Positions 16,371-25,700 of a stretch of 34,014 nucleotides of DNA are shown in pieces (the stretch's first letter is position 1; each line of letters starts with the position of its first letter). Origin of the DNA: Promethearchaeota archaeon (lineage in GTDB: Archaea > Asgardarchaeota > Lokiarchaeia > Sigynarchaeales > SOKP01); NCBI GenBank assembly GCA_019057775.1, contig JAHLWT010000162.1, forward strand, positions 1-34,014. Reading direction: 5' to 3'. Under the pieces are notes generated by a model. The model saw nothing but the letters and a program-made list of their open reading frames with translations, was not told the DNA's origin and did not search any database. The position numbers and the translations under genes are program-made.

Positions 16371-17273
16371 CTATATACCTTTTAGAAGTAAAGTAAAGTC
16401 TGGTTCTTTAAAATAATTATTATAAATTTTAAGTAATTCAATATTCACTAAGTGAATATTTTTTCCCGCTTGAGTTTTAGTTGATTTTACTAAATTTAGT
16501 TCTTTCAACTTTTTTAGATGATATAGAATGGTTCCTGAATATATATCAAGGTTCTCTCCAATTTTTGAAATTGTTAGTGATTCATCCCTGAACAATTCTT
16601 CAATAATTTTAGGATTTAATTTATTTAGAAAGATAATTTTTAATTTATCATAATCAGGAGATACATCAATAAGGAAATAATGTAATGTTTTTCCAATTTT
16701 CTTGGATCTTATCAATTTAAATCGTTCCAGTGTCATAATATGCTTTAAAAATGGAGTTCTTGTAATATTTAATTCGGTTTCAACTTTTTCATCTCGTGCG
16801 TGAATCCCTGGATTCTCTTTTATAAAATTTAATATATTTACAAGTTTTTCATTTGTCAGGATCTCTAATTTAGTTCGTCTTTCATTCGTGACAATCCAAT
16901 TTTTCTCTTCTAGAGTTCGAATCGCAATAAATATTTCCTCTTTACTATATCCTTTCCTATATGAAAGTTTTGCGATAGCTTTTGCGTATAATTTCTCAAT
17001 TATGGGATATTTTTGTATTTGGGTTTCTGATTCTATTTCAAATTCTGCTTCATAACGTTTTAATTTTAAAATATCCTTTGCAATGTCTAGCACATCTTTT
17101 TCAATTTCAGTTAATTCATCAACAATTTCCTCTTCTTTTTCCTCTTTTCCTACTTTTTCTTCGATTTCTTTTTTTTCCTGTAAAGGACTAAAATCTAGAC
17201 GTCTAAATGAACTATCCTTTAAAGATTCTCTTTCTTTTGTTCCTCTGGGTTCTCTTTTTCTTTCAAGTGACAT
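16371..17273 (-). CDS. Multi-winged-helix DNA-binding regulator
   Basis: Probable transcription regulator of 300 residues. After a charged N-terminal 75 residues (KREPRGTKERES, then EKKEIEEKVGKEEKEEEI) there are apparently three winged-helix-like units: about 95-150 (RKGYSKEEIFIAIRTLEEKNWI), about 150-220 (NPGIHARDEKVETELNI with a basic second helix) and about 228-290. The last has DESLTISKIGENLDIYSGTI and LYHLKKLKELNLVKS, an ArsR-like helix-turn-helix and wing. No ligand-binding domain is recognised. It starts two bases after the stop of the zinc-ribbon membrane protein, so the two are almost certainly co-transcribed and translationally coupled. Its target might therefore be this cluster, an inference. 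Confidence 0.8.
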   Translation of the reverse strand: MSLERKREPRGTKERESLKDSSFRRLDFSPLQEKKEIEEKVGKEEKEEEIVDELTEIEKDVLDIAKDILKLKRYEAEFEIESETQIQKYPIIEKLYAKAIAKLSYRKGYSKEEIFIAIRTLEEKNWIVTNERRTKLEILTNEKLVNILNFIKENPGIHARDEKVETELNITRTPFLKHIMTLERFKLIRSKKIGKTLHYFLIDVSPDYDKLKIIFLNKLNPKIIEELFRDESLTISKIGENLDIYSGTILYHLKKLKELNLVKSTKTQAGKNIHLVNIELLKIYNNYFKEPDFTLLLKGI

Positions 17274-17275
17274 CT

Positions 17276-18838
17276 TTAGGCGTTTTCCTCTAAAAATTGG
17301 ACAAATTGTATTTGCTCCTCAACATCCATATACTTCAGTTGTTCAATAATTTTATCAAAATGCTTAGGTTTGACGTTAGGGAGTTTGCGAATTCTATCCG
17401 TTAACTTTTTAGGTAATTCCTTATATAAAAGAACTATCGCTTCGATATATTTGATTTGCTCTTCGTTTGTTAAAAATGCGAGTTCTTCTAATAAATCCTT
17501 CCTTTCCTTTTTAGATATTTTCAATTCAATTATTTGTTTCCTTAAATCTTTTGATAAAACCGCAAATATTTTTGAGAAATATTCTTGGACTAGTTTCTTA
17601 TCTTTTTCATCTTTTACTGGTAAAAGGGAGTCATGAAGCTGTAATTTAAATTCCTTCTCTTTTTTTTCCTTTTCTAACTTCACAGTTTTTGGTGAAGTTT
17701 TCTCTACTTCTCTTTTAAATTCTTCTGGTTTTGGGATAGGAGTAAGTTCTGGTTGACTTAAAATTGGTTTAATGGTTTCCTTTATACCTGTTTCTTTTTC
17801 TAAAGGAGGTATTTTTTCCGGTTCTTGTGATTTTTTGAGTGTTGATATAGTATATGGTGTTTTAATTTCAACAGGTTTAAGTTGAATTGTTTCTGTTGGT
17901 TTACCCATAGCTAAGAAAAATATGAGAACACCCTTTAGCAATATGAAAATCCCCGCTGCGAAGAAGATACTACTAAATACTCCAAGGATGATAAATATAA
18001 TTGAATCTCGAAATTCAAATTTTTGCTTTACAGCTATTCTGGATTTTATTCTTAAATCTATGATCATACATGCGACTGCTATTAATAAGAATCCTGAGTA
18101 AATTAGTAAGACTGATGGTATTTCAACAAAAATAGGAAAATCAAAAATATCTAAATTGAAACCAAATACGTCAGTATAAAAAAATTTACTTATATAAACA
18201 TCATAGATTCCCATAAGAATAATTAGAAAACCAGCTTTAGCTGAAAAATCATTCAATGAATCTTTTGTCAGCAAACCATACTCATAAGCTCTAAGATCCT
18301 TATTTTTTTGGAGGGTAATAGTATAGAAAAATATCAAAACACCTTTAATTAAAATAATTACTCCTAATCCAAATAAGATAGAGCCTACGATACCCCAGCA
18401 AAGAGAATGAATAAAGACTTCATTATATTTTTTCTCTTTTACCTTAGGATAAATATAAACCCTATCATATATCAAAATGAATAAGCTAATTATACCAAGT
18501 AGAGATCTACTGACTAGAATATCCACCCAGTTACTCCAGGAAATAGCAATTTCAGCAATTAATCCAAACGAAATGCAAGTAAATATGAAGAGAGGTAGAA
18601 ATGAGATAGTGTTTAAGAACTGGATGAATTTTTCTATTGCAGATGAATTCTTTTGTGATAACAAAGTAAAAGATTTAACTTTTTTTCTAGCTGGAGTTGG
18701 AGCTGGTTTAAATTTTACTCCTTCCAGATTAAAAGGTGAACCACACCGTTCACAATAGACTTGAATATTCTGTTCTATTAAATGTGTATGCTCGCTAGGA
18801 AATGTGAAATTACATTCCCTACAAATATATATTGACAT
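17276..18838 (-). CDS. Zinc-ribbon polytopic membrane protein, unknown function
   Basis: Not recognised as a named family. The 520-residue protein begins with a zinc ribbon (C6, C9, C29, C32). About six to eight membrane segments lie between residues 70 and 335, then a proline- and lysine-rich linker (about 345-400), then a helical cytosolic tail of about 120 residues containing FSKIFAVLSKDLRKQIIELK. The membrane part holds an internal duplication: GVIILIKGVLIFFYTI and GIFILLKGVLIFFLAM end two similar hydrophobic repeats. An N-terminal zinc ribbon followed by membrane segments is a layout often seen in uncharacterised archaeal membrane proteins. It overlaps nothing and is two bases from the regulator gene downstream. 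The ATG is just before the first Cys pair. Confidence 0.8.
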   Translation of the reverse strand: MSIYICRECNFTFPSEHTHLIEQNIQVYCERCGSPFNLEGVKFKPAPTPARKKVKSFTLLSQKNSSAIEKFIQFLNTISFLPLFIFTCISFGLIAEIAISWSNWVDILVSRSLLGIISLFILIYDRVYIYPKVKEKKYNEVFIHSLCWGIVGSILFGLGVIILIKGVLIFFYTITLQKNKDLRAYEYGLLTKDSLNDFSAKAGFLIILMGIYDVYISKFFYTDVFGFNLDIFDFPIFVEIPSVLLIYSGFLLIAVACMIIDLRIKSRIAVKQKFEFRDSIIFIILGVFSSIFFAAGIFILLKGVLIFFLAMGKPTETIQLKPVEIKTPYTISTLKKSQEPEKIPPLEKETGIKETIKPILSQPELTPIPKPEEFKREVEKTSPKTVKLEKEKKEKEFKLQLHDSLLPVKDEKDKKLVQEYFSKIFAVLSKDLRKQIIELKISKKERKDLLEELAFLTNEEQIKYIEAIVLLYKELPKKLTDRIRKLPNVKPKHFDKIIEQLKYMDVEEQIQFVQFLEENA

Positions 18839-18917
18839 GCTATTTAATTACACCTTTATATTAATGTTTTAGTTTGTTTATTTTAATTTTTTGTGCATAA
18901 GAGAATTAAAAAATTGA

Positions 18918-19403
18918 TTAATGTGCAATAATGATAGGCTCTTGTTCACTTGTTAATCTGTATTCCTTACCACAGTTTACACAAAATACTTTATTGGTGG
19001 TGACTAACTGTTGAACCATCTTCTCCGAAAATTTATTTCCACATTCACTGCAAAATATTGTTTCATACCGGTTATTGTTATTCATTATATGATCCGTGTT
19101 AGAAAGTATTTTTCTCTTCTGTTGGAATTTTGTTTCTCCTGAAACTATCTTGTAAAAACCTTCAAACAGCTTGAAAAAAGCAAATCCGATACCCTTAAGC
19201 AGATAAAATATACCTTTAAGGATGTAATATACCAAATATGCGATTCCTTTTATTATATAATAAACAAGGGTAACTGCTAATGCTAAAATAATGATAATTC
19301 CAATTATTACAAATATTTGAGCGAAAATTGGCTGTAGGGAGTACCATTCAACAAATTCATTATACCACATATTAATGCTTTCAAAAAAATAATTCATATC
19401 CAT
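18918..19403 (-). CDS. Small membrane protein with C-terminal zinc ribbon
   Basis: 161 residues, not recognised. One strong membrane segment at about 28-52 (IFVIIGIIIILALAVTLVYY) continues into a long hydrophobic/amphipathic stretch with three lysine-glycine repeats (YYIIKGIAYLV, YYILKGIFYLL, KGIGFAFFKL). It ends with a zinc ribbon of two CxxC pairs, FCSECGNKF and FCVNCGKEY. It complements the next gene, which has its ribbon at the N terminus instead, so the two may act together in the membrane. The gap to that gene is 79 bases. The ATG is preceded by a T-rich stretch. Confidence 0.75.
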   Translation of the reverse strand: MDMNYFFESINMWYNEFVEWYSLQPIFAQIFVIIGIIIILALAVTLVYYIIKGIAYLVYYILKGIFYLLKGIGFAFFKLFEGFYKIVSGETKFQQKRKILSNTDHIMNNNNRYETIFCSECGNKFSEKMVQQLVTTNKVFCVNCGKEYRLTSEQEPIIIAH

Positions 19404-19463
19404 TTTTTTTCACGGTTACATTTTTTTAATTTCTTTAAAAAAAAGAAAGTACCAGTCAATAAT

Positions 19464-19471
19464 AAAAAAAA
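19464..19471 (-). terminator. Candidate oligo-T terminator after the alpha/beta hydrolase
   Basis: Eight A on the plus strand (T8 on the minus strand) about 50 bases beyond the hydrolase stop, followed after 20 bases by a second A8 run at 19437-19444. Probably ends or attenuates the upstream transcript before the small zinc-ribbon gene. Confidence 0.35.
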
Positions 19472-19519
19472 TGGAGTCCAATTTTTGAATTAATTAGAAA
19501 AAAATCAATTGTACTAACC

Positions 19520-20020
19520 TTATTTTATAATATTCTTCCAATCCAAATTAATGACTGTGTTATGAAGAGAATGATCATCATCAACTATATTATATATGAG
19601 ATTCGTAAAAAATCTTTCAGCTAAAGTTCTAGAACGATTTATAGGCACTACTCTATCATTTTTTCCATGAAAAACTATAACTGGGGCATCTATTGGAGAA
19701 AATTTTCTAAATTTTGATTCTAGAATTGATAAGAACGGAGCCAGTAAAACTAATTTTAAAATCTTATCAGGGTTTTCAAGAGCATAGACTGTTGTCATTA
19801 ATGCTCCAAAACTGGACCCTATTATTATCCACGGATAATTATCCTCTAACAACTTATATAACTGCTTCATTCTCTTTTTTAACAACGTTTTAATTGAAAA
19901 TTTAGGCTTATATCCTTCAAAATCTGGAGTAAGGCACCCAGGCAATACTTTTTGAAATAATCGCCCTTTAAAACCTTGACCTGAACTTTCAAGTCCGTGA
20001 ATAAAGATTATATTCTTCAA
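19520..20020 (-). CDS. Small alpha/beta hydrolase (esterase-like)
   Basis: Compact hydrolase of 166 residues, similar in size to YqiA/RBBP9-type small esterases. It opens with IIFIHGLESSGQG, an oxyanion-type HG motif. The nucleophile elbow is IIGSSFGAL with S70, the acid is likely D122 in VFHGKNDRVVP and the base H150 or H153 in DDDHSLHNTV. All three triad elements are present, so it should be active; the substrate is unknown. The start is TTG at 20018-20020, since no ATG exists before an in-frame TAG four codons upstream. It follows the DUF2085-type gene after 20 bases and is probably in the same operon. Confidence 0.85.
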   Translation of the reverse strand: MKNIIFIHGLESSGQGFKGRLFQKVLPGCLTPDFEGYKPKFSIKTLLKKRMKQLYKLLEDNYPWIIIGSSFGALMTTVYALENPDKILKLVLLAPFLSILESKFRKFSPIDAPVIVFHGKNDRVVPINRSRTLAERFFTNLIYNIVDDDHSLHNTVINLDWKNIIK

Positions 20021-20040
20021 CGTTAAAAACTAATTCTAGT

Positions 20041-21099
20041 TTATAGATCTTCCTCAGTGGAAAGATTATCTAATTCTTCTTCTAGTAGTCTCATTTCCTT
20101 TTTATGTCCAAAATATACAAGTAAAAAGAAGATTGAAAAATAGATCATAAGAATTAGCATGGTATAAAAATAATAGTCATAAGTATAACTCATGAAATGA
20201 AGCGCCATTCCTATAATAAATCCAGTAAATAATCTTGAACCAGTGGTAGACTTTCTAAGAAGGAGTCTTTGTGTTCCCCAATCGACAATACCAGGTATAG
20301 GAAGGATGATACATAACAACAAGGCAATTCCTGCATCAAATTCAATCCCAAGAATTTTTTGAGTTAAGTAGGTTGAAAATAGGGCAATTAAACCCCCTAT
20401 TATGACTCCAGAACATCTTGTACAGAAATAAATTTTTGTTCTTCCAAATTTAAGAAAAAAAGTGTGATCACTTGCAGCGACAGGATGATGTGTTAACCAC
20501 ATGTAATATAGATGTTTTTCTTCTTTAGCAAGTACTTTATCATACAAAATTAGAATTATAGGAACAAAAAATATGATTGAAATGAGGGAGTTGAAAAAAA
20601 AATTAAATCCATAATTACGAATAATATCTTCTATACTAAGTTGATTTCCGTAAATGAATGATTGAAAAAGTACAATTATAGCAGAGATAATGAAGGAGAT
20701 AATTATTAAAGATATAAATGTATAATAAACTTTTATCCCTTCATGGTATTTTAGAGGTTTATATTTATAGAGCCCACACAAAAATCCTAATAGTGCTACA
20801 ACAAAACACCATTCAAGAAATAATGAGTTATAGAAAGCTAATTGGAAAAGAAATTCTCCTAAAAATCCTGCCACTAATCCGTTTAAAGAACCAGCTAATA
20901 CAGAAAAAAAACAAAAAATAAATAGTGTTATTCCAAATTGGACGGAAAACTCTTGATTATTTATAAACGGCGTCGAAATCGAGCCAACTGGTTCTGAAAT
21001 ATACACATAAGATATTGTTATGAACGAAATAATTAATAAATTTAAGAAAATAACTCGTAAAAGACTATTTTGCTCCTGAATTTGAGCAGCTTCTGTCAA
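20041..21099 (-). CDS. Polytopic membrane protein with C-terminal DUF2085-like domain
   Basis: 352 residues with about nine or ten membrane segments. The C-terminal part (about 200-340) matches the DUF2085 pattern: HHPVAASDHTFF, then FCTRCSGVIIGG with C226 and C229, and GIVDWGTQRLL followed by STTGSRLFTGFIIGMAL. DUF2085 proteins are small uncharacterised membrane proteins. The N-terminal half (about 12-190) is a separate membrane domain. Its glycine-rich GSLNGLVAGFLGEFLFQLAF and LLGFLCGLY recall ECF-transporter S components or LytS-type sensors, a weak resemblance. The C terminus is acidic. The start is TTG at 21097-21099 with GGA a few bases before; the next in-frame codon upstream set contains no ATG. 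The hydrolase gene follows after 20 bases. Confidence 0.8.
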   Translation of the reverse strand: MTEAAQIQEQNSLLRVIFLNLLIISFITISYVYISEPVGSISTPFINNQEFSVQFGITLFIFCFFSVLAGSLNGLVAGFLGEFLFQLAFYNSLFLEWCFVVALLGFLCGLYKYKPLKYHEGIKVYYTFISLIIISFIISAIIVLFQSFIYGNQLSIEDIIRNYGFNFFFNSLISIIFFVPIILILYDKVLAKEEKHLYYMWLTHHPVAASDHTFFLKFGRTKIYFCTRCSGVIIGGLIALFSTYLTQKILGIEFDAGIALLLCIILPIPGIVDWGTQRLLLRKSTTGSRLFTGFIIGMALHFMSYTYDYYFYTMLILMIYFSIFFLLVYFGHKKEMRLLEEELDNLSTEEDL

Positions 21100-21143
21100 T
21101 ATATTTCCTGGATAATTTATTTATTTTTTTTTTCAATCCCAAA

Positions 21144-21815
21144 TTAATTAGGAGAATTAAATATAGTGTCAAGGTTTTCAATTAAGGTTTTTTTTGTGTA
21201 TTCGAATCCAGATCGTAAAACCTTTATGATAATGTTTTTTCCTACAGGGACCTTTAGTATCGAATCATCACTTTCAACAATTTTAATTCCTTCATCATTA
21301 AAATCAAGTTGGCGTTTTAGTGCTTTATACGCAATTTTTTTCTCTCCAAAAGTGATACGAGATAACTCATTATAGTCTTTAATATCTTCTTTTACTCTCA
21401 AGAACAAGACACATTCTTCAACCTGTGATATAAAACTCTTCTTAGTGCCGTCTACCAATAATTTATAATTTTTGTGGCTTCGTTTTGTTTGAATATTAGT
21501 CTGATCATTATCAAGATATGTTGGAAAATTCTTTTCAATAATTTTATCAAATTTTTCACTCGAAGTGGATCCATTTTTCACTAACTCTTTTGCTGAATCA
21601 AGAGCCAATCTTATTTGTTCTCTTGTGCCTTTTTTTGCTCCCTTCGTCCAATGGTCATAAAATGACTTTACAATTGGTTTAATTATGATATTCAAGACTC
21701 CTGCATCTAATTCTGAATCAATTAGCTCTCTTGCGTAACTGAGTGAAGTGTCCATTTGCTCAATCAATCGTTTTTCTACGATTTTATAGTTTCGTTCTAT
21801 GTAATCCATATTCAT
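21144..21815 (-). CDS. Unknown protein, paralogue of the adjacent gene (copy B)
   Basis: Not recognised. The 223-residue protein is clearly homologous along its whole length to its upstream neighbour. Shared blocks include the start DYIERNY/DYLERNY, LIDSELDAG/LIDTELDTG, IKPIVKSFYD/IKPIVKAFYD and SILKVPVGKNIIIK/SILKVPVGRKIILK. It is probably soluble and mostly helical, without signal peptide, cysteine clusters or nucleotide-binding motifs. The ATG is followed two codons later by a second ATG at the point matching the neighbour's start. It sits 90 bases after the neighbour and 44 bases before the DUF2085-type gene. Confidence 0.75.
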   Translation of the reverse strand: MNMDYIERNYKIVEKRLIEQMDTSLSYARELIDSELDAGVLNIIIKPIVKSFYDHWTKGAKKGTREQIRLALDSAKELVKNGSTSSEKFDKIIEKNFPTYLDNDQTNIQTKRSHKNYKLLVDGTKKSFISQVEECVLFLRVKEDIKDYNELSRITFGEKKIAYKALKRQLDFNDEGIKIVESDDSILKVPVGKNIIIKVLRSGFEYTKKTLIENLDTIFNSPN

Positions 21816-21905
21816 ACTCGTATAGTTTTTAATGTAAACATTCTTTCTGTTATAATATCTGAAAAAGGGAACATCTGAACTTAGATGTGAAAATCTTTTA
21901 TAGAA

Positions 21906-22577
21906 TTAATACTTTAATTTTTCATTATAAGTATCGTTGAGTGCTTTAATAAGTTCTTTTTTAGTTAATTCGAATCCTCGCCTCAGGGCTTTTAATATTA
22001 TCTTTCTCCCTACAGGAACTTTTAGGATTGAAGGATCTTCTTCTACTATCTGAATTCCTCTATCTGTAAAATTCAATTGGTTCAATAAATTTCGTTCAGC
22101 AACTTTTTTTGGATTGAAAGCACTTCTACATAAATCACCATAATCATTCACCTCTTCTTTTACGTTTAATAATACAACTACTTCACTTAAGTAATTAATA
22201 AAAGTCTCTTTTGCTACTTGAGTTAATCTCTCATAATTTTTATGATCTTTGTTGCATTGTCTCGTAGTTTGGTCTGCCTTCAGATATGATTGAAGAGATT
22301 TATTTATAATATTATCGAAGTTTTTTTGAGAATTCCCGATCATTAATAGCTCTTTTCCAGAATTTAAAGTTAATTCTATCTGCTTAAGTGTACCAGACCT
22401 TACATCACGCGAACCCCAATAATCATAGAAAGCTTTGACAATTGGCTTAATAAAAAAATTCAATATACCCGTATCTAATTCGGTATCAATAAGTTTTCTC
22501 CCTAGAGCGATCGATTCTTCCATCTGTTCTATCATTCGTTGTTCTACAAGGTGATAATTCCTTTCAAGGTAATCCAA
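21906..22577 (-). CDS. Unknown protein, paralogue of the adjacent gene (copy A)
   Basis: Not recognised. 223 residues, tandem duplicate of the following gene and clearly diverged from it (by eye about 45% identical), so the duplication is old. The best-kept blocks are the N terminus (DYLERNY), LNFFIKPIVKAFYDYW, KDHKNYERL and the C-terminal SILKVPVGRKI then RRGFELTKKELI. The start is TTG at 22575-22577, aligned with the second methionine of the neighbour. It is divergent from the pseudo-GTPase/TPR gene, with 186 bases between, so the two may share regulation. No function can be assigned. Confidence 0.72.
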   Translation of the reverse strand: MDYLERNYHLVEQRMIEQMEESIALGRKLIDTELDTGILNFFIKPIVKAFYDYWGSRDVRSGTLKQIELTLNSGKELLMIGNSQKNFDNIINKSLQSYLKADQTTRQCNKDHKNYERLTQVAKETFINYLSEVVVLLNVKEEVNDYGDLCRSAFNPKKVAERNLLNQLNFTDRGIQIVEEDPSILKVPVGRKIILKALRRGFELTKKELIKALNDTYNEKLKY

Positions 22578-22720
22578 GACTGAATCTCCATTAATTTCTA
22601 TAAAAACTTTAAATTAGCAAACTAAATTAATTATAAAAGAATGTAATACTTTTAAAATAATTTCATAAGTTTATTATACAGCTATCTAAGAATAGGTAAT
22701 AAACTAAATAAAATAAAAGA

Positions 22721-22728
22721 CTTATAAC
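22721..22728 (+). promoter_or_regulatory. Candidate TATA box of the pseudo-GTPase/TPR gene
   Basis: CTTATAAC about 36-43 bases before the ATG at 22764, within a run of AAATAAAATAAAA repeats. Visual call in very AT-rich DNA. Confidence 0.25.
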
Positions 22729-22763
22729 AAAATAAAATAAAAAAATTAAATTAGATATTTGTC

Positions 22764-25700
22764 ATGCGCTACATCTTTAAAATATTAATTCTAGGAGATC
22801 CTCAAGTTATTGAGTTCTATGCGTTAAGAGCTTTTGGAGAACCAGGGGAAGATCAAGGAACTTATTTTGAATGGTATAGAGAAGTTAATGTATTAGAAGA
22901 TGTATGCGATTTAGAAGTTGATGTTGTTACAAGTCTTCAAGCTGATTTAGATGATCTACTTTCTATGGCTGATGGAATAATCTATTTTTTAAATCCCTTA
23001 ATAAAAGAAGAATCAGAGCTATTTGCAATGATTCTTCCTGATATTTTTTCTGTGAAAAGAGATATTCCCACAGTTGTAATATTTTATGACCAAAACGGAA
23101 TCCTGCCAATTTCCATCAACGAATTATTAGAGAACGTGTGGGTGAATTACCCCAGTTTAGAAGCTTTCGTGAATCTCTCCCCTAAAGATTTTCATCAAGC
23201 ACTCCAATCATTAAGTTTAGCAATGATAAATGGTGATACTCCATTAAATATTGAAAATGCATGGATGAGATTTCCAATTATCATCCAAATGGCTAATATT
23301 TACTTCAGCAATAAAAACTATTACTATGCTGCTCAAGCTGTTAAAAAAGCATCTCTCATTGCTGAAATCTACAATAAAGAGGAATTTTTTATAATTAGTG
23401 AACAAGCAGCGTTTCTTTATTCTAAAATGAATTTATATTTAGAAGCAAGTAAAATATTAGAAAAAGTTGATAAAACAAAATCGATAAATTATAAAAATCT
23501 GTATGCTGAAGCTTTGATTAGAGAAGGAAATCTCTACTTCAATAGGAAAGAGTTTGAAAAAGCAGCCAGACAATATGAAAAAACCGCACAATGGTCAAGT
23601 ATTGAATCACTAGATACAGGATTAATATATGAGGCATTTAAATTAGGAATTAATTCTTGGATTTCTTCTTGTAAAGTTGAGAATGCGTTTAAGATCCTGG
23701 ATAATTTACCTCATAAACTTGTTTTATCAATATTGAAAGAGATATCCAAAAAAATTCAAGCTGCTGCCGAATACTTAATTGAAATTAACAATTTTAAACA
23801 AGCAAGGGAACAATTGAAAAAAGCTGTAAATAAATATTCACGAGAAGGACTCTTTGAGGAATTGGAAGATTTAACATCACAACTTACTAAGATTCTAACT
23901 CACATTTTAAAGCAATTTGTTCGTGATGGAAATATATTAGCAGCAAAAAACATTTATGATGAGCTTGAAAATATTTGGGAGGCTTATAAGGTTGAGAAAC
24001 ATGATCTGGATTCAACATTAGAGAAGCTAATTAGTAGTTTTCTTAATGAAAATGATTTTGAAACCGCCTCTATTTTAATTAACAAACTTAATTCAAGAAT
24101 ATTAAGACAAAATTTAACAAAAGTTAGAGACGAATTTGAAGACAGATATTCAGTATTAATTAAAGAGGAACATGCTGCATATATCAATAAAGGAATTGAA
24201 ATTTTAAGAGAGTTTTTTGAAGCTGAGATTGACATAATTATAAAAATGAACTCTAAAATCATTGAAGAAGCAGAGGAATTATCAAAACAAGGTGATTTTT
24301 TTAAAGCATCAATTCAATTAAAAAATCAGGCTAAATACCTTAAATCTATTGGTAAAGCTGAAATAAAAGATCAGATTTTTACAAAATCTTTAGATGCATC
24401 ACTGGAAGGTATAGTTTTTAAAGAGTTTTTTAATACCTTTGATGAATTGTCTAATGATATGAAGAAGAAATATTTAACCAGAGTATTTCCAAAATTCATT
24501 CAAAAATTAGGGGAGTTTAAAAAAATAGATAATTATAAGGAAAAAGAACTAATTTTAGAAAAATCTAATAGGATCTTTAGAAATCAAATGCTTTACGAGG
24601 AGAGTAAAGAAATTAGTTTGATTTATATAGATATAATTAAAGAAGAAGCCTTTAAAATCTTAGAGAATGAAGGAAACCGATTAGGAATCATAAAGGTGGA
24701 AGAATTAATTAAGAAAGCCTTAAACATTTCAGAATCTTATCTAGAAAAAAAAGAAAGATCCAAAATCACTTATGATAAAATCTTTAAGAGAATAGCTGAA
24801 ATTTTTATTCAGTTAGGCGATTTACCTTCAGCAAACGCTTATAATGATAAGATTGAAGATAATGAGTATAAAAGTGAGATTCATAAAGAAATTGAAAAAC
24901 TAGAATCAAAAGAAATTGCAACTGCTTCTAGGAGAGCAGAAAACTTATATAAGGAAGAAACCTTAAAAGAACAAGCTTCTATAATAAAGAAGAGGGGAAA
25001 TGAAGCCCTTTTAGAAAGAGAAAATGAATTAAAAAAGAGAAAAGGCTTGAAACGAGTTCATTTTAAGGTGGCTTTAGAAAAAATCAAGCTTAAGGAATAT
25101 GATGAATCTTTTGAATTGTATAAAAAAAGTATCATCAAGTTAAATAATATTCAAAAATACCATTTAGCTGGTGTATCATTAGCGGTAGCTAGCTTTCTAC
25201 TTATTTTGAGAGATGATTTTGATGAAATTAAAAAGCTATTAGCTGAAATTAAAAATTCACTATCTAGCTTAGGGAGATTGTTTTCCGAAACTTATCCGGT
25301 GACATTGATAAATTATATCATTGATTTGAAGAAATTTCATGATGAAGCGAAAATTAAAGAAGCACTAGGAGATTTTAAGAATCTACCCCTGTTTGAGGAA
25401 GAATTGGTATTGATTTATGATTACTTGGGTAAAGATTATAGAGAGGAACGAGAATTAAATATAGATCAAGGGATAGTAAAAAAAGGCGATGATACGCAAG
25501 GACTTTCAAGAAAACAACTTGGAGATTTATCAAAACTAAAAATAGAAATGGATCAAAAGTATGGTAAAATTGAATCATTAATGGTCGAAATTAGAACAGA
25601 TCGTGATAAAATTCTAAAAAATAGAAATGCAATGAGAAAAAGATACTATAATGATATTTTAAAGTTACTGGGATCACAAAATTTTAAAGATGCTTCAGTA

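Noticed and set aside
17083..17349. Serine/phenylalanine-rich plus-strand frame opposite the regulator and zinc-ribbon genes.
   Set aside because: Its composition is the mirror of lysine/glutamate-rich codons on the minus strand, typical of an antisense shadow.
22680..22763. AAATAAAATAAAA repeats considered as a CRISPR-like or replication-origin repeat.
   Set aside because: Only two or three short imperfect AT units without spacers; ordinary AT-rich promoter DNA.
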